This document shows, piece after piece, positions 1 through 13,200 of a stretch of 64,000 bases of DNA. The position numbers and the translations under genes were made by a program. The notes beneath the pieces were generated by a model. It ran no database searches, had not been told where the DNA came from, and was given only the letters and a program-made list of their open reading frames with translations. How positions within the stretch are numbered: position 1 is the first letter of the stretch; every line of letters begins with the position of its first letter. Source of the DNA: Elmis aenea (Eukaryota; Arthropoda; Insecta; Coleoptera; Elmidae); the NCBI GenBank assembly GCA_947652605.1, contig OX393579.1, positions 51,342,970 through 51,406,969 of the forward strand. Direction: 5' to 3'.

Positions 1-889
1 GTTGAAAAAGCGGAACCAAACGGAAGTGCTAACTCGTGAAAATATTGCTCCAGGATACAAGAACTGAGAGGACACCAATGGGTGAAATCTAAATAAATTT
101 AGAAAAATATTTGTACACACACATACTCACATGTATGGATAAAGTCATTAGGTAATAACTAGCTAATAGGTAGATACATTAGCCAGTATGATTCGATTGT
201 AATATTCGCCGTTTGAAATGTCGTTAGTGCTTTTCGTGTTAAAAAATTAATCCAGGGCTGATTAATTACCCAAATAGGATACAATGTTTGTCAATTTAGC
301 GGTACATTACGACGTGGCGATTATGTTTTTGCCGCTAAGGGTTGGTTAATTCTCATTTCACCAGCTGTAAATTAGTGAGTCTTATCTAACAGAACGATAG
401 TGGTGGCCAACACAATTATATATACAGGATAGCAGCCGATATTGTCACAGTTTATATCGGTGTAATTAATTAATAAAGCTGTGAAATGAATAGCACGTAA
501 CATAAGCAAATGTCGCATAATTTTCGTTGAAATTGGAAGCAAATGTAGAATTATACATGGGGGAATAATAACTTACTGCACAATATATGTAGTTAGTGGA
601 CAGTACGGTAGCGATAATGGGTTGATTATATCGGGTCCAATTTAATCTATTTGTTGAAAATGATTTAATGAGTAATATGAGTAATTGTTCCATTTTTGTG
701 AAGAAGTGCGATGAAACTTTGAATCTTTTTAATAATAACTGGCACTAAAATTTTTCCTACAGTGTGATTCCTTTTTTTTTTATGTAACTACTCACCACGA
801 GCGGCGTATGGATTTATGAAGATGAGCAAACTCCGAAATGACCAGCAATTTTCTAGTTATTGGCTAAAAATAAGTAATAAAACATCCAC
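1..889. other. fng intron, no recognised element
   Basis: AT-rich sequence with short reading frames only. I see no protein match, terminal repeats or target duplications. Presumably part of the fng intron or upstream region, by inference from the exon at 4118. Confidence 0.4.
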
Positions 890-1400
890 TGTGCTCACCT
901 GACTTGGCGGTGTGCGACTTTTGATTATTTTCTTCTTCTTAATCGGTTCCTCTTTTACCTTTCGGTGTCGAGGTATGCTTTTCTACTTCTGTGTTATGTT
1001 TCTCCACTCCTGCCTATCGTAAGCTAATTGTGGCACATCTCTCCACCTGACTCCTTTTTCTTCTAGTATCTGCCTCAGTTTTGTTTCCATTTCATTCTTG
1101 GTCTTCCTCTATTTCTTTTTCCCTCCATCTTCATTTTCCATCCTAATTTCTCATATCTACTTTCTGGCATGCGTAGTTGATGTCCAAGCCATCTTAATTG
1201 ATTTGTCTCCATCTTTGGCACATCTATCCAGCTGACTCCTTTTTCTTCTAGTCTCTGCCTCACTTTTATCCCTATTTGATTCTTTCTGTTCCTCTATTTC
1301 TTTTTTCCTCCATCTGCATTTTCCATCCCATTTTCTCGTATCTACTTTCTGGCATGCGTAGTAGTTGTACAAGCCATCTTAATTGGTTCGTCTCCATCTT
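890..1400 (-). pseudogene. LINE 3' fragment (RGRPR-tail family, copy 1)
   Basis: Read on the minus strand, this decodes to the basic C-terminal tail found in many insect endonuclease-reverse transcriptase LINEs: QLRWLGHQLRMPESRYEK, then [13 protein letters not shown]. The tail motif is repeated about 190 bases apart (1075-1263 and 1157-1372), so part of it is duplicated. The 3' end at about 930 carries a short TTC-rich tail. Related fragments lie at 16600-16910, 29810-30115 and 44886-45190. No catalytic domain is retained. Confidence 0.6.
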
Positions 1401-1403
1401 TGG

Positions 1404-2259
1404 TAGTGGCATATGCTCCGAATGAGAATGCGGCGGAAGAGGATATGGATATGTTTTTTTTTTTTTTTTTTTTTTTTTAATTGAGTGTTTAAGGACGCTT
1501 CGACTGCTATGGCCATTAGCGTCCGGGAGGAGGGGGCGGGGAACAAGGAAAGGTTGGGTAAGGGTAGAGGGTAGGTGGAAGTACTGTCACAGCATTTGCC
1601 TATAGTAGGTAGAGGAAACCACCTGAAACCTCTACGATGACAGACGGCCGTGGGATTCGAACCCACGACCTCCCGATTAACTCGGAAGGTTGCGTACCAA
1701 CCAGCCACGGAGCTCGGTATGGATATGTTTTATAAACAACTATAAGAAACAGTGGATGAAATGCGAGGAAGAACAATTATAGTAGGAGATTTTAATGGAC
1801 GAGTTGAGAATGACGTCAAAAAGTATGGCACAGTGCTAAGAAGATATGGGGAAGAAGTACTAAAATAACAATGGAAGGCAATTAATAGAATTTTGCTTTG
1901 AAAATAATATGTCAATAATAAATAACAGATTTAAACTCAAAAATATCCATGAATACACAAGAGTGGTAAAAAGTAGGGATGAAAAGTCAATAATCGATTA
2001 TATTATAGTAGAGGACACATAAATGCTAGAGTATACCGGGGGGCAGAAGTAGGCAGTGATCATAATCTGCTTATGGCAGGAATTCAAATAAAACCAAATG
2101 ATATAGAAAACATTAAACAAGATGAAAAGAAAAATATAACAAAAATTAAAGCATTTAAACTGAAAGAGCAAGAGCTACAACAAAGTTTTCAGCAATATGT
2201 AGGGACAGAGAGGAATTCCTCCAGATTAGCCAGTAATTTTTTTTTATATTTGACACCTA
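1404..2259 (+). pseudogene. LINE endonuclease domain remnant
   Basis: The plus strand reads in broken frames as an apurinic-type endonuclease domain: VAYAPNENAAEE at about 1408, then IIVGDFNGRVEND at about 1780, then GSDHNLL near 2055. These are the YAP, GDFN and SDH signatures of the LINE endonuclease fold. It continues into a lysine-rich stretch to about 2210. The frame is interrupted by stops, a small frameshift and a SINE (1458-1717). Its orientation is opposite to the reverse transcriptase just downstream, so the two are separate insertions. Confidence 0.7.
1458..1717 (-). mobile_element. tRNA-derived SINE, copy 1
   Basis: On the minus strand it starts with a tRNA-like head containing an A-box-like GTGGCTGGTTGG and a B box GGTTCGAATCC (about 1653-1663). 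A GC-rich body follows, and the 3' end is a run of more than 20 A (poly-T at about 1454-1478 on the plus strand). Direct repeats TATGGATATGTTTT flank it at 1444-1457 and 1718-1731, the duplication expected of LINE-driven retroposition. It interrupts the endonuclease remnant: removing it restores the reading across the site. A second copy is at 50753-51005. Confidence 0.85.
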
Positions 2260-2270
2260 TTTCTGGAACT

Positions 2271-3597
2271 TCTTCTTCTTCTTCTTCTCGTTTCCTTCTG
2301 CCTTTTCAGGCGTCGGAGGTTAGTCTCGTATCCCGAGTCCATTTTCGCCATGCCCTTCTGTCTTTTGCAAGAATTTTCATTTCTTCTGGTGTTTTTCCTC
2401 TTTCTGCTCCCCAATCCCTTATTTGATCCATCCATTTTCTTCTTGGTCTCCCTCTTTGTTTTTTGGCTGGTTTTCCTATTTCTATTATTTTTCTTGTAAG
2501 TCTGTCTGGATTCATTCTCATGACATGACCATACCAGTTAAGTTGTTTCTTTTTTATTTTATCTATTATTGGTTCTTGTTCTGTCATTTCTCTAATGTTT
2601 TCGTTTCTTATCCTATCCCATTTTGTTTTCCCAGCCATTTTCCGGAGGTGTTTCATTTCCATGGCGTTTATTTTATTTTCATCTTTTTTCTTTATTGTCC
2701 AGTTTTCCGCTGCATATGTTATTATCGGTATTGTTATCATATTGTGTATTTTCATTTTCACTTTTTTGTCTATCTCTTTGTGTCCTAATATTGATTTGTT
2801 TAGTGAATAATAGAGTTTTGTTGATTTGTTTGCCCTGTTTGTTAGTTCGGCGTCTATTCTCCCGTCCTCTGTTATTATACTTCCTAAGTATTCGTATGTT
2901 GTAACTCTTTCAAGATCATTGTTTTTACATTTAATTTTGTTGATGTTTTGAGGGTCTTTTTGTTTTTCGTTTATGATCATTGTTTTTGTTTTATTTATAT
3001 TCACTTCCATTCCCATGTTCTCTATTTCCTCGGTCCATGCATTCACTAGTTTTTGCATTTTGTTTCTGGTATTTGCTATAAGCACTATGTCGTCTGCGTA
3101 TAGTAGGCTATTTAATGTAATTATTTCTAGGTTTCTGTACCCAATTGCCGTGTTCAGTTGTTTATGTTTTTCCTTAATTCGTTTCCCTATCTTATCCATG
3201 AATATTATAAATAATAGTGGGCTTAGACTGTTTCCCTGTTTTATTCCCTTGCTCATTCTAAATTCGTCTGATCTTTGTCCTGCAATTTGTATTTTTGCTC
3301 TTACTGTGTGATACGTGCTTCTAATTGCATTTATTAGGGTGTTAGGTATTTCTATTTCTCTCAGGGTCTTCCATATTTCTCTTCTGTCTACCGTATCGAA
3401 GGTTGCTTTTAGGTCTATAAATGTTAGGTAGAGTTTTTCTCCTTCTTCTACTTTTCTTTCTATTATATTCCTTATAATAAATATATTATCACTTGTCTGT
3501 CTTCCTGGTCTAAAAGCTGCTTGTTCTTCTTCAAGTTTTATTTCCACGTGCTCTCTTAATCTCTTTTCTAGGATTTTTGTATATAGTTTGTAGCTAG
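2271..3597 (-). pseudogene. 5'-truncated RTE-like LINE with reverse transcriptase
   Basis: The minus-strand frame is open from the 5' break at 3597 to a stop at 2306. It reads FRPGRQTSDN, FIDLKATFDTVDR (first catalytic aspartate region), QGNSLSPLLF, then LLYADDIVLIA (the YADD catalytic box). The C-terminal tail contains RGRPRRKWMDQIRDWG. The N-terminal endonuclease is missing. The 3' end is a GAA microsatellite (TTC on the plus strand just after 2270), as in RTE-type LINEs. An 11-bp direct repeat TTTCTGGAACT flanks it at 2260-2270 and 3598-3608. The stop-free RT and preserved duplication make this a relatively recent truncated insertion. RTE clade is my best guess; a related clade is possible. 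Confidence 0.85.
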
Positions 3598-3608
3598 TTT
3601 CTGGAACT

Positions 3609-4117
3609 AAAGGTGTTTTTCGTACGAATATTTGTTGATATCTTGTTATCGTATCGCAGCATAAATGTTGAGTCGTTTAATAAGATAAACGGTTTGTTCC
3701 ACATCAGTCAGTACCTTTGAGATTAATATTTATTCGAATATTCTCGAGCATTATTTATTAGGAGGGCAACACATTAGTTGGTAGCTGTCAAGGAGGGCTC
3801 GTCTCGCATAACCCAAAGTTGCTCCGCGTTTGTAAATCAAACGGATCGTTTAAGTCGCGCGGTTTTATCAATCATTGCTCGCGCTATATGCTCTATATTT
3901 GCTAAATTAGTCTGTGCCGAGCTTGACGTTTCAGCCGAATGCTTATGTGAAGAGACATGGGGCTAATTACCATAAATGCCACAGAGCGACTGTCAGAATA
4001 TAAAGCGGATGTAAATTCGCCGTGAATTGAATAATGCGACGTCGCGCGGGCTCTTATTTGTTTATTGTTGTGTTGTTTTTTGTTCAATTTAGCTAATGAT
4101 ATTGTTTTGTTTTGCAG
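3609..4117 (+). other. intron end, non-repetitive island before fng exon
   Basis: No transposon signature was found. Composition is less AT-rich than neighbours between about 3770 and 4050. The splice acceptor tract ends at 4117. The short open frames here have no recognisable product. Possible regulatory DNA, from position and composition only. Confidence 0.35.
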
Positions 4118-4265
4118 ATGGTTTTGTCACTTCGACGACGACAATTACGTGAACGTTCCTCGGCTGGTACGATTTTTGGGTGATTATAGTCCCAGAGAGG
4201 ACTGGTATTTGGGGAAACCCAGCATCCAGGCACCCTTGGAAATAATCGGCAAGGAAAAAAATGCG
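4118..4265 (+). CDS. fng: fng exon with DDD motif
   Basis: The acceptor is a pyrimidine-rich tract ending TTTTGCAG at 4117; the donor is GTAAGTG at 4266. The first base completes a codon begun in an upstream exon outside the window. It encodes 49 further residues beginning [17 protein letters not shown] and ending near [13 protein letters not shown] holds the divalent-metal and UDP-sugar binding acidic residues of the GT31 fold. Confidence 0.95.
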
Positions 4266-7200
4266 GTAAGTGAAAATTCTTTAGTTTAATTCTAATCGTT
4301 TACGTCGATGTCGCTAAGATTGAACTACTTTAAACCCTCGATTAACCGGATAACGGATAAACCGGAATTTTGCCATACAATGATAAACAATGCATCGGAT
4401 TTGATGTAAATATTTATTTATTTACGTACTTTTTTCTTTAATTTCGTTTAATTAATCAATCAATGAGATAATGCAATGGATAATAATCCTTAGAACACCC
4501 GGTATAGTTCCTAAAACATTCGCTACTGAACAATTAGACTTTCTACCCTCAAATTACATTTTAATATTAACTCAACTAATTTTAAAAGCACAATGAGAAT
4601 GGAACACCAAATGCCGATAAAATAATTCAATTCAATAAAACCTGTCTTTCGCAGAAATTCATTATAGAAGTTATATAACAAACGATAAAGGTCCATTAAC
4701 TAATTAAACAAAAGCAAAACAGCAGAACGACGGAAATGACCAAACATCGAAAACGAACAAAACATGCAATCCATATCGGTGATTACACCATGTAACTGAT
4801 ATATATCCATCAATTAATGATATATTGGAAACCCACATGTCAAATTTATGTTGTCTGATTGCATTATATTGTTAACTATGTTGCATTCACTTGTTTATAG
4901 ATAATGCATATCCATTTACCAAAAATACTTGAATAGAGCTATAATAAAATACATTGCATAAATTACTTATATTAAGTTTATAATTTACTAATCAGCTTTA
5001 GTAGTAAGTAGTAAGTAAGCTTTTATTTAGCAATTGCTACTACATTGTAACATAATTAATAGTAATAGTAAATATAATAAAAATAAAAATAAAATGAAAT
5101 AAAATAAAAATCTAAAAATATTCTAAATTCTAAAAATCTAATATAGGTAATAGTTTAATAGTGTTCTAATACGTACTCCTTAATTACTTTAATACCCTTC
5201 TTATAGTTATTACATATTTTGATTTGATGCGGCATATTATTAAATATTTTAAAACCTTAATAAAATAACGAACGCGCAGTTTGACTTTTAGTACATTATA
5301 ACGAAATCAAGCCTATTTCTAGTTTTATAACTGTGGATCTCATGGACTAATTTTACATTTTCATACAGATATTTTGGTGTTTTTTGTAGTTTAATTTTTA
5401 AAATTAGCTCTAATGTTCTAAATATAATTCGCTAATTAATACTCATAAATTGAAGTGTATTTAAACATAACCTTGATATGGGAATGAATTGAACACTTTA
5501 AAATAGTGCGCATGGCGCGATTTTGTAATTTCTGTAATTGTTGAAGCTCATTTTTATTTAAATTAATAAGTAATGAAGCGCAAAACTCAAAATGAGGAGC
5601 TATTATTGTTTTATACAGTAAAACTCTAGTGTACATACTAATGTGTTTGCTACATCTTTTGAAGAGAAAAATCTTTTTGGAAATTTTGTTCATCATGTAT
5701 TTTGTGTGTAACTTAAACGTTAAATTTTCGTCTAATATAACACCAAGGTATTTAATTTCGGTTACTCTTTCTAAATTAGTGTTGCTAATTTTTATATCCA
5801 GATTAGCATTATAAATATTTGTTTTATAGATAATGTGTTTGGTTCCCAAAATCATAAATTTGGATTTATCAACATTAATACATAAATTATTATCGCAAAG
5901 CCATTTATAAATATTACTTAGACCTAAATTTATCTTATCTACTAATTTACTTGTTTTAAATCCAATAACAAACAACATTGTATCGTCCGCAAACATTTTT
6001 ATTTCACAATGTTTGGCGTATTTAACCATATCGTTTATATAAACAACAAAAAGCAGAGGACCCAGAACGGTTCCTTGTGGTACACCATGTGTGGTTTTTA
6101 AACAAGATGATATATTTCTATTAAATTTAACTTTTTGATGTCTATTTTGTAAGTATGATTTAAACCAAGACAATGCTACCTCACTTATCCCTATTTTTTC
6201 TAATTTTTTTATTAATAATTTTCTATTAATCGTCTCAAAGGCTCTACGAAAATCCAAAAATATAGCTTTTCTTAGATTAATGTTATCAAACATCACCTTA
6301 GTAACACATCATATTGGACAAAATCAACATAAGTTCATAGTTTTTATAAACTATTAATTTTGAAAGGGGCTTAAGTCACAACAGTAATAAAAAATGGCGA
6401 TTCGATGAAGTCTGCGTGAAATTATGTATACTGAGAAAAATATAAGTAACCGAGATAAAAAATAAAGTGAAATTACTCTACAGTTAGAAACAATATTTTT
6501 ATGCACATTAAAATGCAAAACTTTTAATATCTTAAAATAAAATAAAAGTGACGTATGGAACTTTCAATATAAACGGCCCATATATCTATTTAAAATATTG
6601 AAAAAACTGGGCCAATCTCTTCGCTACAAATTAATGTGAGCACAACAAGTTACGAGTATTTCCAATCAATTTTAATAATACAGAGCGAACTTTCCCAATT
6701 CGAAATCGGTGTTAAAGTGTAATATACAATTATGCACTCAAATTGGAAATCATCGACACATTTATTCTAATTCCGCGTTACTAGCTTCACATTTTAACTA
6801 TAAAAAATGAACATCGGGTATTTTTGTTTCGCCTTATTTTCAGCACGCTTCATTGGCTGTTCAGTCGTTTATTTTATATTTATTTAAATCAAAATTTTTA
6901 CGAGCATTCAGTCAATTTAACCACACGCCACGACCGAATTTTACAAGCAATAAACTTCTTCATTTGTTTTTCCACGGTGAACATTTTTCGTTGTTAATCC
7001 CGGATTATAATACACAACCCCAATAAAAAAGGTCCAATTTGGATTTTATAATGGGTTATTTACGGCGTCTTAATGAGCAATAAGCTTATTGGCGTCCTTC
7101 AGTTGTTGTAGAATGCGATTATTATTAACATTACTGTAATTAGGTGTAATTATTATGGATTTTTGATGTTTGTTATGGGGCTTAATTAGAAAATATCCTC

Positions 7201-10200
7201 GCTTGATATAAATTGCGGTGTAATTGGTTCAATTTTACACACAATTGTATAGGACTGCCTACGTTAAGGGCTGTTTGAAGAAGAATATTTTTGCACACAA
7301 TAAATAAAAATGAGCTTCAACAATTACAGAAATTACAAAATCGCGCCATGCGCACTATTTTAAAGTGTTCAATTCAATCCCCTATCAAGGTTATGTTAAA
7401 CACACTACAATTTATGAGTATTAATCAGAGAATAATATTTAGAACATTAGAGCCAGTTTTAAAAATTAAATTACAAAAAACACCAAAATGTCTGTATGAA
7501 AATGTAAAATTAGTCCATAAGATCCACAGTTATAAAACTAGAAATTGGCTTGATTTCATTATAGAGAAATGTATTAAAAGTCAAACTGCTCGTTCGTTAT
7601 TTTATCAAGGTTTTAAAATATTTAATAATATGCCGCATCAAGTCAAAATATGTAATAATTATAAGAAGGGTATTAAATTAATTAAGGAGTACGTATTAGA
7701 ACGCTATTTAACTATTATTTTAGATATTTAGAATTTGGAAGATTTTTAGATTTTTATTTTATTTCATTCTATTTTTATTTTTATTTTTATTATATTCACT
7801 ATTACCTATGTAAATTATGTTACAATGTAATAGCAATTGCTAAATAAAGCTAACTTACTTACTTACAAGCAGGGTTGAGCATATTTAAATCAATTGATTT
7901 AAATCACGATTTAAATCATGATTTAAATCAAGTGATTTTTTTTTTTAAATCATTGATTTAAATCAAGTGATTTTTTTAAAAAAATTATCAATTTAAATCA
8001 CAGATTATATGAGTACAATATAATATTTATAATAAAACAAAATTGTATTACTATTAGTAATTAAATACACGAAATGGTGAATAAACCATATCAATTTGCT
8101 CTTGTAAAGTAATATTCATTGTGAATATGCATTAATTCAAAAAATAAATGACAAGTTTTTGGCATTAGCGAAGTGAACAGTCAGTTTTTTCAATTTCCAC
8201 GGCACTATTGCTTCAATAACGATTTGAAGAAAAATGTCGAATATCTCGTAAAGTATGAGTGTTGGGTATAGGACATACTTAACAAAATATGAAGCTCTTT
8301 TAAAGACGAATTCGATGACATAAAAAAATACAGGGGTTCGCATTTGAAAAAATCGAGTTACGAGCTTTTTAAAATCATGGAAGTTACCACCTATTTATAA
8401 ACACTCCTGTATGTGTGATTCAAATTTTTTCATATCAAGCGAACAGAGAAATTTTTTCTGCATGTCCATACCAAATTAAAACTCTCTACTTCAAAATAAC
8501 TTCAGGAGAATTTTTTAAATAAAGACTTACAACCTTGAATAATTTAGAAAATTAATTTTTTTTTACAACGCCGTATAAAAACCTGTAGTATTTTATATTG
8601 ATGCAAAGCTAAAATTAAGGCGGTCAAAAATATTAAATAAAAAATTGGGTGTTGAAATTGAAATAAAAAAGTTGCTATTAGTTCCAGAAAGGTGACTCAC
8701 CCTGTATATTTGAAAATATTTTTATTGTGTTGTTTAGAAAAAACTGTATAAAATAGCATTTGATTCAACTTCATATCTCAAGCCGTTTAGCCACAATCGA
8801 CCGATCCCGCACTAATGACTCACCCTGTACATAATTAATTTAACATCACCATTTAGCACTGATTTCAAAATTCTTAATCATTATATTTAATTTTTCATTT
8901 TGACAAAAATTCACCAATGAGTTAAATATATTGGTTATTAAATATATTAGCACAAAACAGAAATAGCATGTGAATATGTCACTAAATTCGATAATATGGT
9001 ACATTTGATTTAAATCAAAAAAATCTGATTTAAATCAAAAAAATCTGATTTAAATCAAATAAATCGATTTTTTTGATTTTTTTTTAAAAATCATGATTTT
9101 TATCCACCCTGCTTACAAGTATACACAAACTTTTTAACAGAAAATATGTCCGTCCTGTACCATACAGATTGATTTGCTTAACTTACGTTTTTTTTTCATT
9201 CATAATTTAGCCAAACTAATGGTTAATCCCTGTTAGTAGGTAATCCTAGCTTTATTTAAACGTACTTTAAATTTAAAATTATCCCACATAAATCGTGCTT
9301 TAATTTATTTGCCATTAAATAAATTAACCAACATCTAACCGGGTCAAATCAAACATTTTTCACGTAACATTTCACACCCAAATTATACGTTAACGAAATG
9401 TATTGTAAATATTTATCTTATCCACCTACAACCTTTCACCGAAGGTTGGTTTTAATGCTGCAAACTAGTGCAAAGCAAAGAACCGCTTCCTGGCCGGCAG
9501 CCAGGCCAGTTCGCCGATAGCAGGCCGTGATATGGTCGAGCTTTCCACTTGGCTGCCTCCATCTCTCGGCCGCACGCACTCGTTCATCAACTGGACATTT
9601 CAGATCTTCCAGGTTGCATTAAATGAAACTTTTTTAACTCATAAAAAGTACACTCCTCGACGCTTTACGAGATTGTCCATTAAATTGCCGAGACAATCCT
9701 ACAAATTTAGATTTAAAAGGTTTATTTTGTGGTCTCATTCAGCTGGAGATTTTTGTGGAAAAAAGTTGTTTACGTTAATTTAACCGGAAAGCTCTATACA
9801 GATTACGGTAATTGCTACAATTAAACAAAAAATTAAAAACCTAACCAATTAAATATCTATTGAAAAATTGCTAACAGTGCAAATTTTTTTAATAAAGAAA
9901 ATAAAGAATAGAAAGATGCATGCTAATTAATAAAATCAGCATTGAAAATATTACAAAAAAGCTGGAAGTGAAAGATATAAAGTAAACTCAAACCACCTCA
10001 GATGACTGGGACATTTAGAACGCCTGCCAGAAGGTAGGTACGCGAAAATACGATGGAAAAAGTAGATAAGGAACACCACAGAAGAAGAGAAAGACCAAGA
10101 ACAATTGGAAAACGGAGTGAGACTTAGACCAGAAGAAAGGGAGTCAATTGAAGAGATGCACCACTTAGCCAACGATGGAACAAGGTGGATAAATATAATC

Positions 10201-13200
10201 AAGAACTAAGGGGAAAAAAAATTGTTAAATAAATGCCAAACCGAAATTAAGAAAAGTGCAACCTTAAAAAATTGGGAAGAAACATAATTAAAAACTAGCG
10301 AAACGTGCCTGGACAGAGAGAATCAGATTGAAAAGAAGGAGGTATATTTTGTATTCTCATTCATTTTCATAGAGAAAATTAGAAAGGATGCCTATATTTT
10401 ATTTTCAGTAGTAATATAACAAGTGCATTGGAAATTATCGATAATTTTTGGTAAATATGCCCGAATGCAAGTTGAGCTGATAAAAACACGAGTGATGTTT
10501 TCTGATTCAACTTGCATGAGTGAAGATTTTTCAAAAATTATAGATTATTTGCAATGCTCGAGTTATATTTTGTCAGAAAATTTCCCTCACCTAACCTACC
10601 TGTCAAATTAAATGTATGTTATGTCAAATATACAAGTACTTTTAGAGTCGTGCGTCAGGGGTGTGGTTTAATCTATGATATATTAAAGTAACGCTACTGG
10701 TCGCCGAAATTCGTCAAAAAATTATCAAGACCAAAATAATTAATTCCCTCTCCAAATTTCTAGGAAATCTGAGTTTGTTATGGGTCACAAACGCAAATTT
10801 GACAGGAGGATCAACATTTGACAGGGAAATGTAAAATTATTACCGTGTAATAATGCTTCTATTGGTAGTCTCTAGAAGATTTAAGATTAGTGATTGGTTG
10901 AGAACGCATATTTGATAGGTGAAGGAAATTTTCAATAAAGACATTTTTCTTTTTACACAAAACATCTCGACTTTCCCCAAAGACTGTCAGTGGCTTTTTA
11001 ATTAGGTTTTGGCTGGTTTAGCAGTTCTAAAAAACATCCTTTTAAAAAAGATAAGTGATTGATAGATAAGCTTTTTTTATTACATAAATGAACTGTGAAT
11101 ACTTCAAACATTTTTCATAATGTTTTTATATATCTTTTACAAGAAACCAGTGATTACTAAATTAGCATACATTTTAATGAGTTCCAATTATACTTTCCTT
11201 TATTGTTAGTTTACTCTAATATAACAATTTACAAAAGATAACTATAAAAAAGCTGCATTAAATTTATTCGCAGAAGCAAGCTTTTTATCTTATGTAACAC
11301 ATTTAAAAAAACTTTTGAATGTATATCACCTATGTATGTAGATGATTTTATAAAAATTGATAAAAACCAACTCAAATTCTACGAATTGTGGTTAATTACC
11401 CAAAATTATTCAACTGGTCAACATTTTTACGAACGGTCAAGTATTATCGTTAGTGGATCTTAAAAAAAAAGGATGTTTTATCTCAACAGTGTGTGTGTTT
11501 CTGCAAGAACTATTTTAGTCTAATTATAAAATAGCTGTGGTAAACTTAATTACGGTTTTAGTTGATCAAAAACAAAATACAAATCTTATTTCCTAGCACA
11601 ACACGGTTTACAATTTATCACAAATCCAGTTCGCTTAATTTTTAAATTTTTCTGTTCTTTATTATTTTAATTTGCGACTGCCGCTTGCTGAGCAGGCAAT
11701 TATTCCAATTATATCGTAAATGCGTATTATATTTTTGCGTACCTCGGAAACTACTTTATTATTTCCCCATCATTAGTTTGTTTCTTGATTATAACGCGCG
11801 TACAGGAAGATGTCAGTTATGTGAGCCGATTATCGCGTTAATTTCCTACTGCATATTCTCTTGTGGCCGTTACTCTGCATTAATTTCGTCTAAAAAAAAT
11901 CAAATTACTATTAGCCCCGGCATCCTTTAAGCATAAATATTTCTCTAACACGCTATGGCGTAACGAATGGTGGCAAATTTAAACAACATGTTGATTAAAA
12001 AACAAATGAGAATCAAGGTGAAGTAACTTCCATTGATTATACAGGGTGTTTCATAAATATTGTGAAAAAAATCTTTATCGAAAATAACTCTATCCAATAT
12101 GAACATAAACAAACCATGGTAACCACCAAAATGGATCGTTTTTATTGGAATATTTAATGGTGCATGCTTACTTATTTTAGTTTTTACTCAAAAACTGTAG
12201 CTTTTACGAGAAAAACTAAAGAATAAAAAAAGTTTCTAAATAAATCAAGCTTTCAAAAAAGAATTTTTAATTGCAAAATTTCAACACACCACAAAGTTCT
12301 GATTAAAAAAGAACAACAGGAATCGCACTTCTCAGCCCCCTGTGAAGGTGAAAGATGATTTAAAATATTACTATGGGAAACCTTTTAATAATTATAAAAC
12401 ATCTACCAAATATCATTCTCCTACATTTATCCAAATTTGAGAAATAAAATTAAAACCTAATTTTACCGCTCCGCTTTAAGGGGTGTAACTCCGAAAGGAG
12501 ACGCCTAAGGAAAAAAAAATATATGAAAGACTCCCCTTAATTTTTGATAAGGAATCACCGCCTGATTTTTTTTGCAATACTTAAGAAACCCTGTATAGGG
12601 CTTTGAAGAATTGGGGATATTCTTGTGAAATATTCGGAAATTTCACTCTGTGTAAAATAAGTGCTAGAGATGGTCTTATGTTACCAAATCCTTCCTCTCC
12701 TGATTTGCATGAACGTCATACTTTGCGCGCTTATCTTGGACACGCTGTTTGCTCTTGTAAATAAATTTAATTTGCTCCGTAATGCAAATGTACAAGCAGT
12801 ATGCAGCTAACCGCAAAAATCGATAGATTTCCAAGTGTTTTACGTGGTAGGAATACTGTTATTAGAAAGAGAATGTATTACATAAATTTGCTTTAGCTTA
12901 CATTACATCTGCATAGATATATGGGATGCAAAACCGCATCTCTAGATGTGGCGTAAAATTTTTATTAGCTGTATAATACAGTTATGAAGATTGATGTGGA
13001 TTATATGGAAAAATTGAATATTATCTTGGTACTTTTAGTGGTATCAATGAAATATACGAAGAATTGCAGCTTGCAGCTAAATCTAAATAGTTTTAAGCAG
13101 GGTTGAGCAGATTTAAATCAATTGATTTAAATCACGATTTAAATCATGATTTAAATCAAGTGATTTTTAAAAAAAATCATTGATTTAAATCAACTGATTT

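Noticed and set aside
1640..1717. tRNA gene suggested by a perfect B box
   Set aside because: It is the head of a SINE with a poly(A) tail and target duplications; the body does not close into a normal tRNA acceptor stem.
2423..3311. Hydrophobic plus-strand frames resembling membrane proteins
   Set aside because: They are antisense to the reverse transcriptase; AT-rich antisense codons yield Phe/Leu/Ile-rich translations.
9532..9783. 83-codon plus-strand frame in a GC-richer segment
   Set aside because: No recognisable domain, no splice or promoter context, and the length is within chance expectation.
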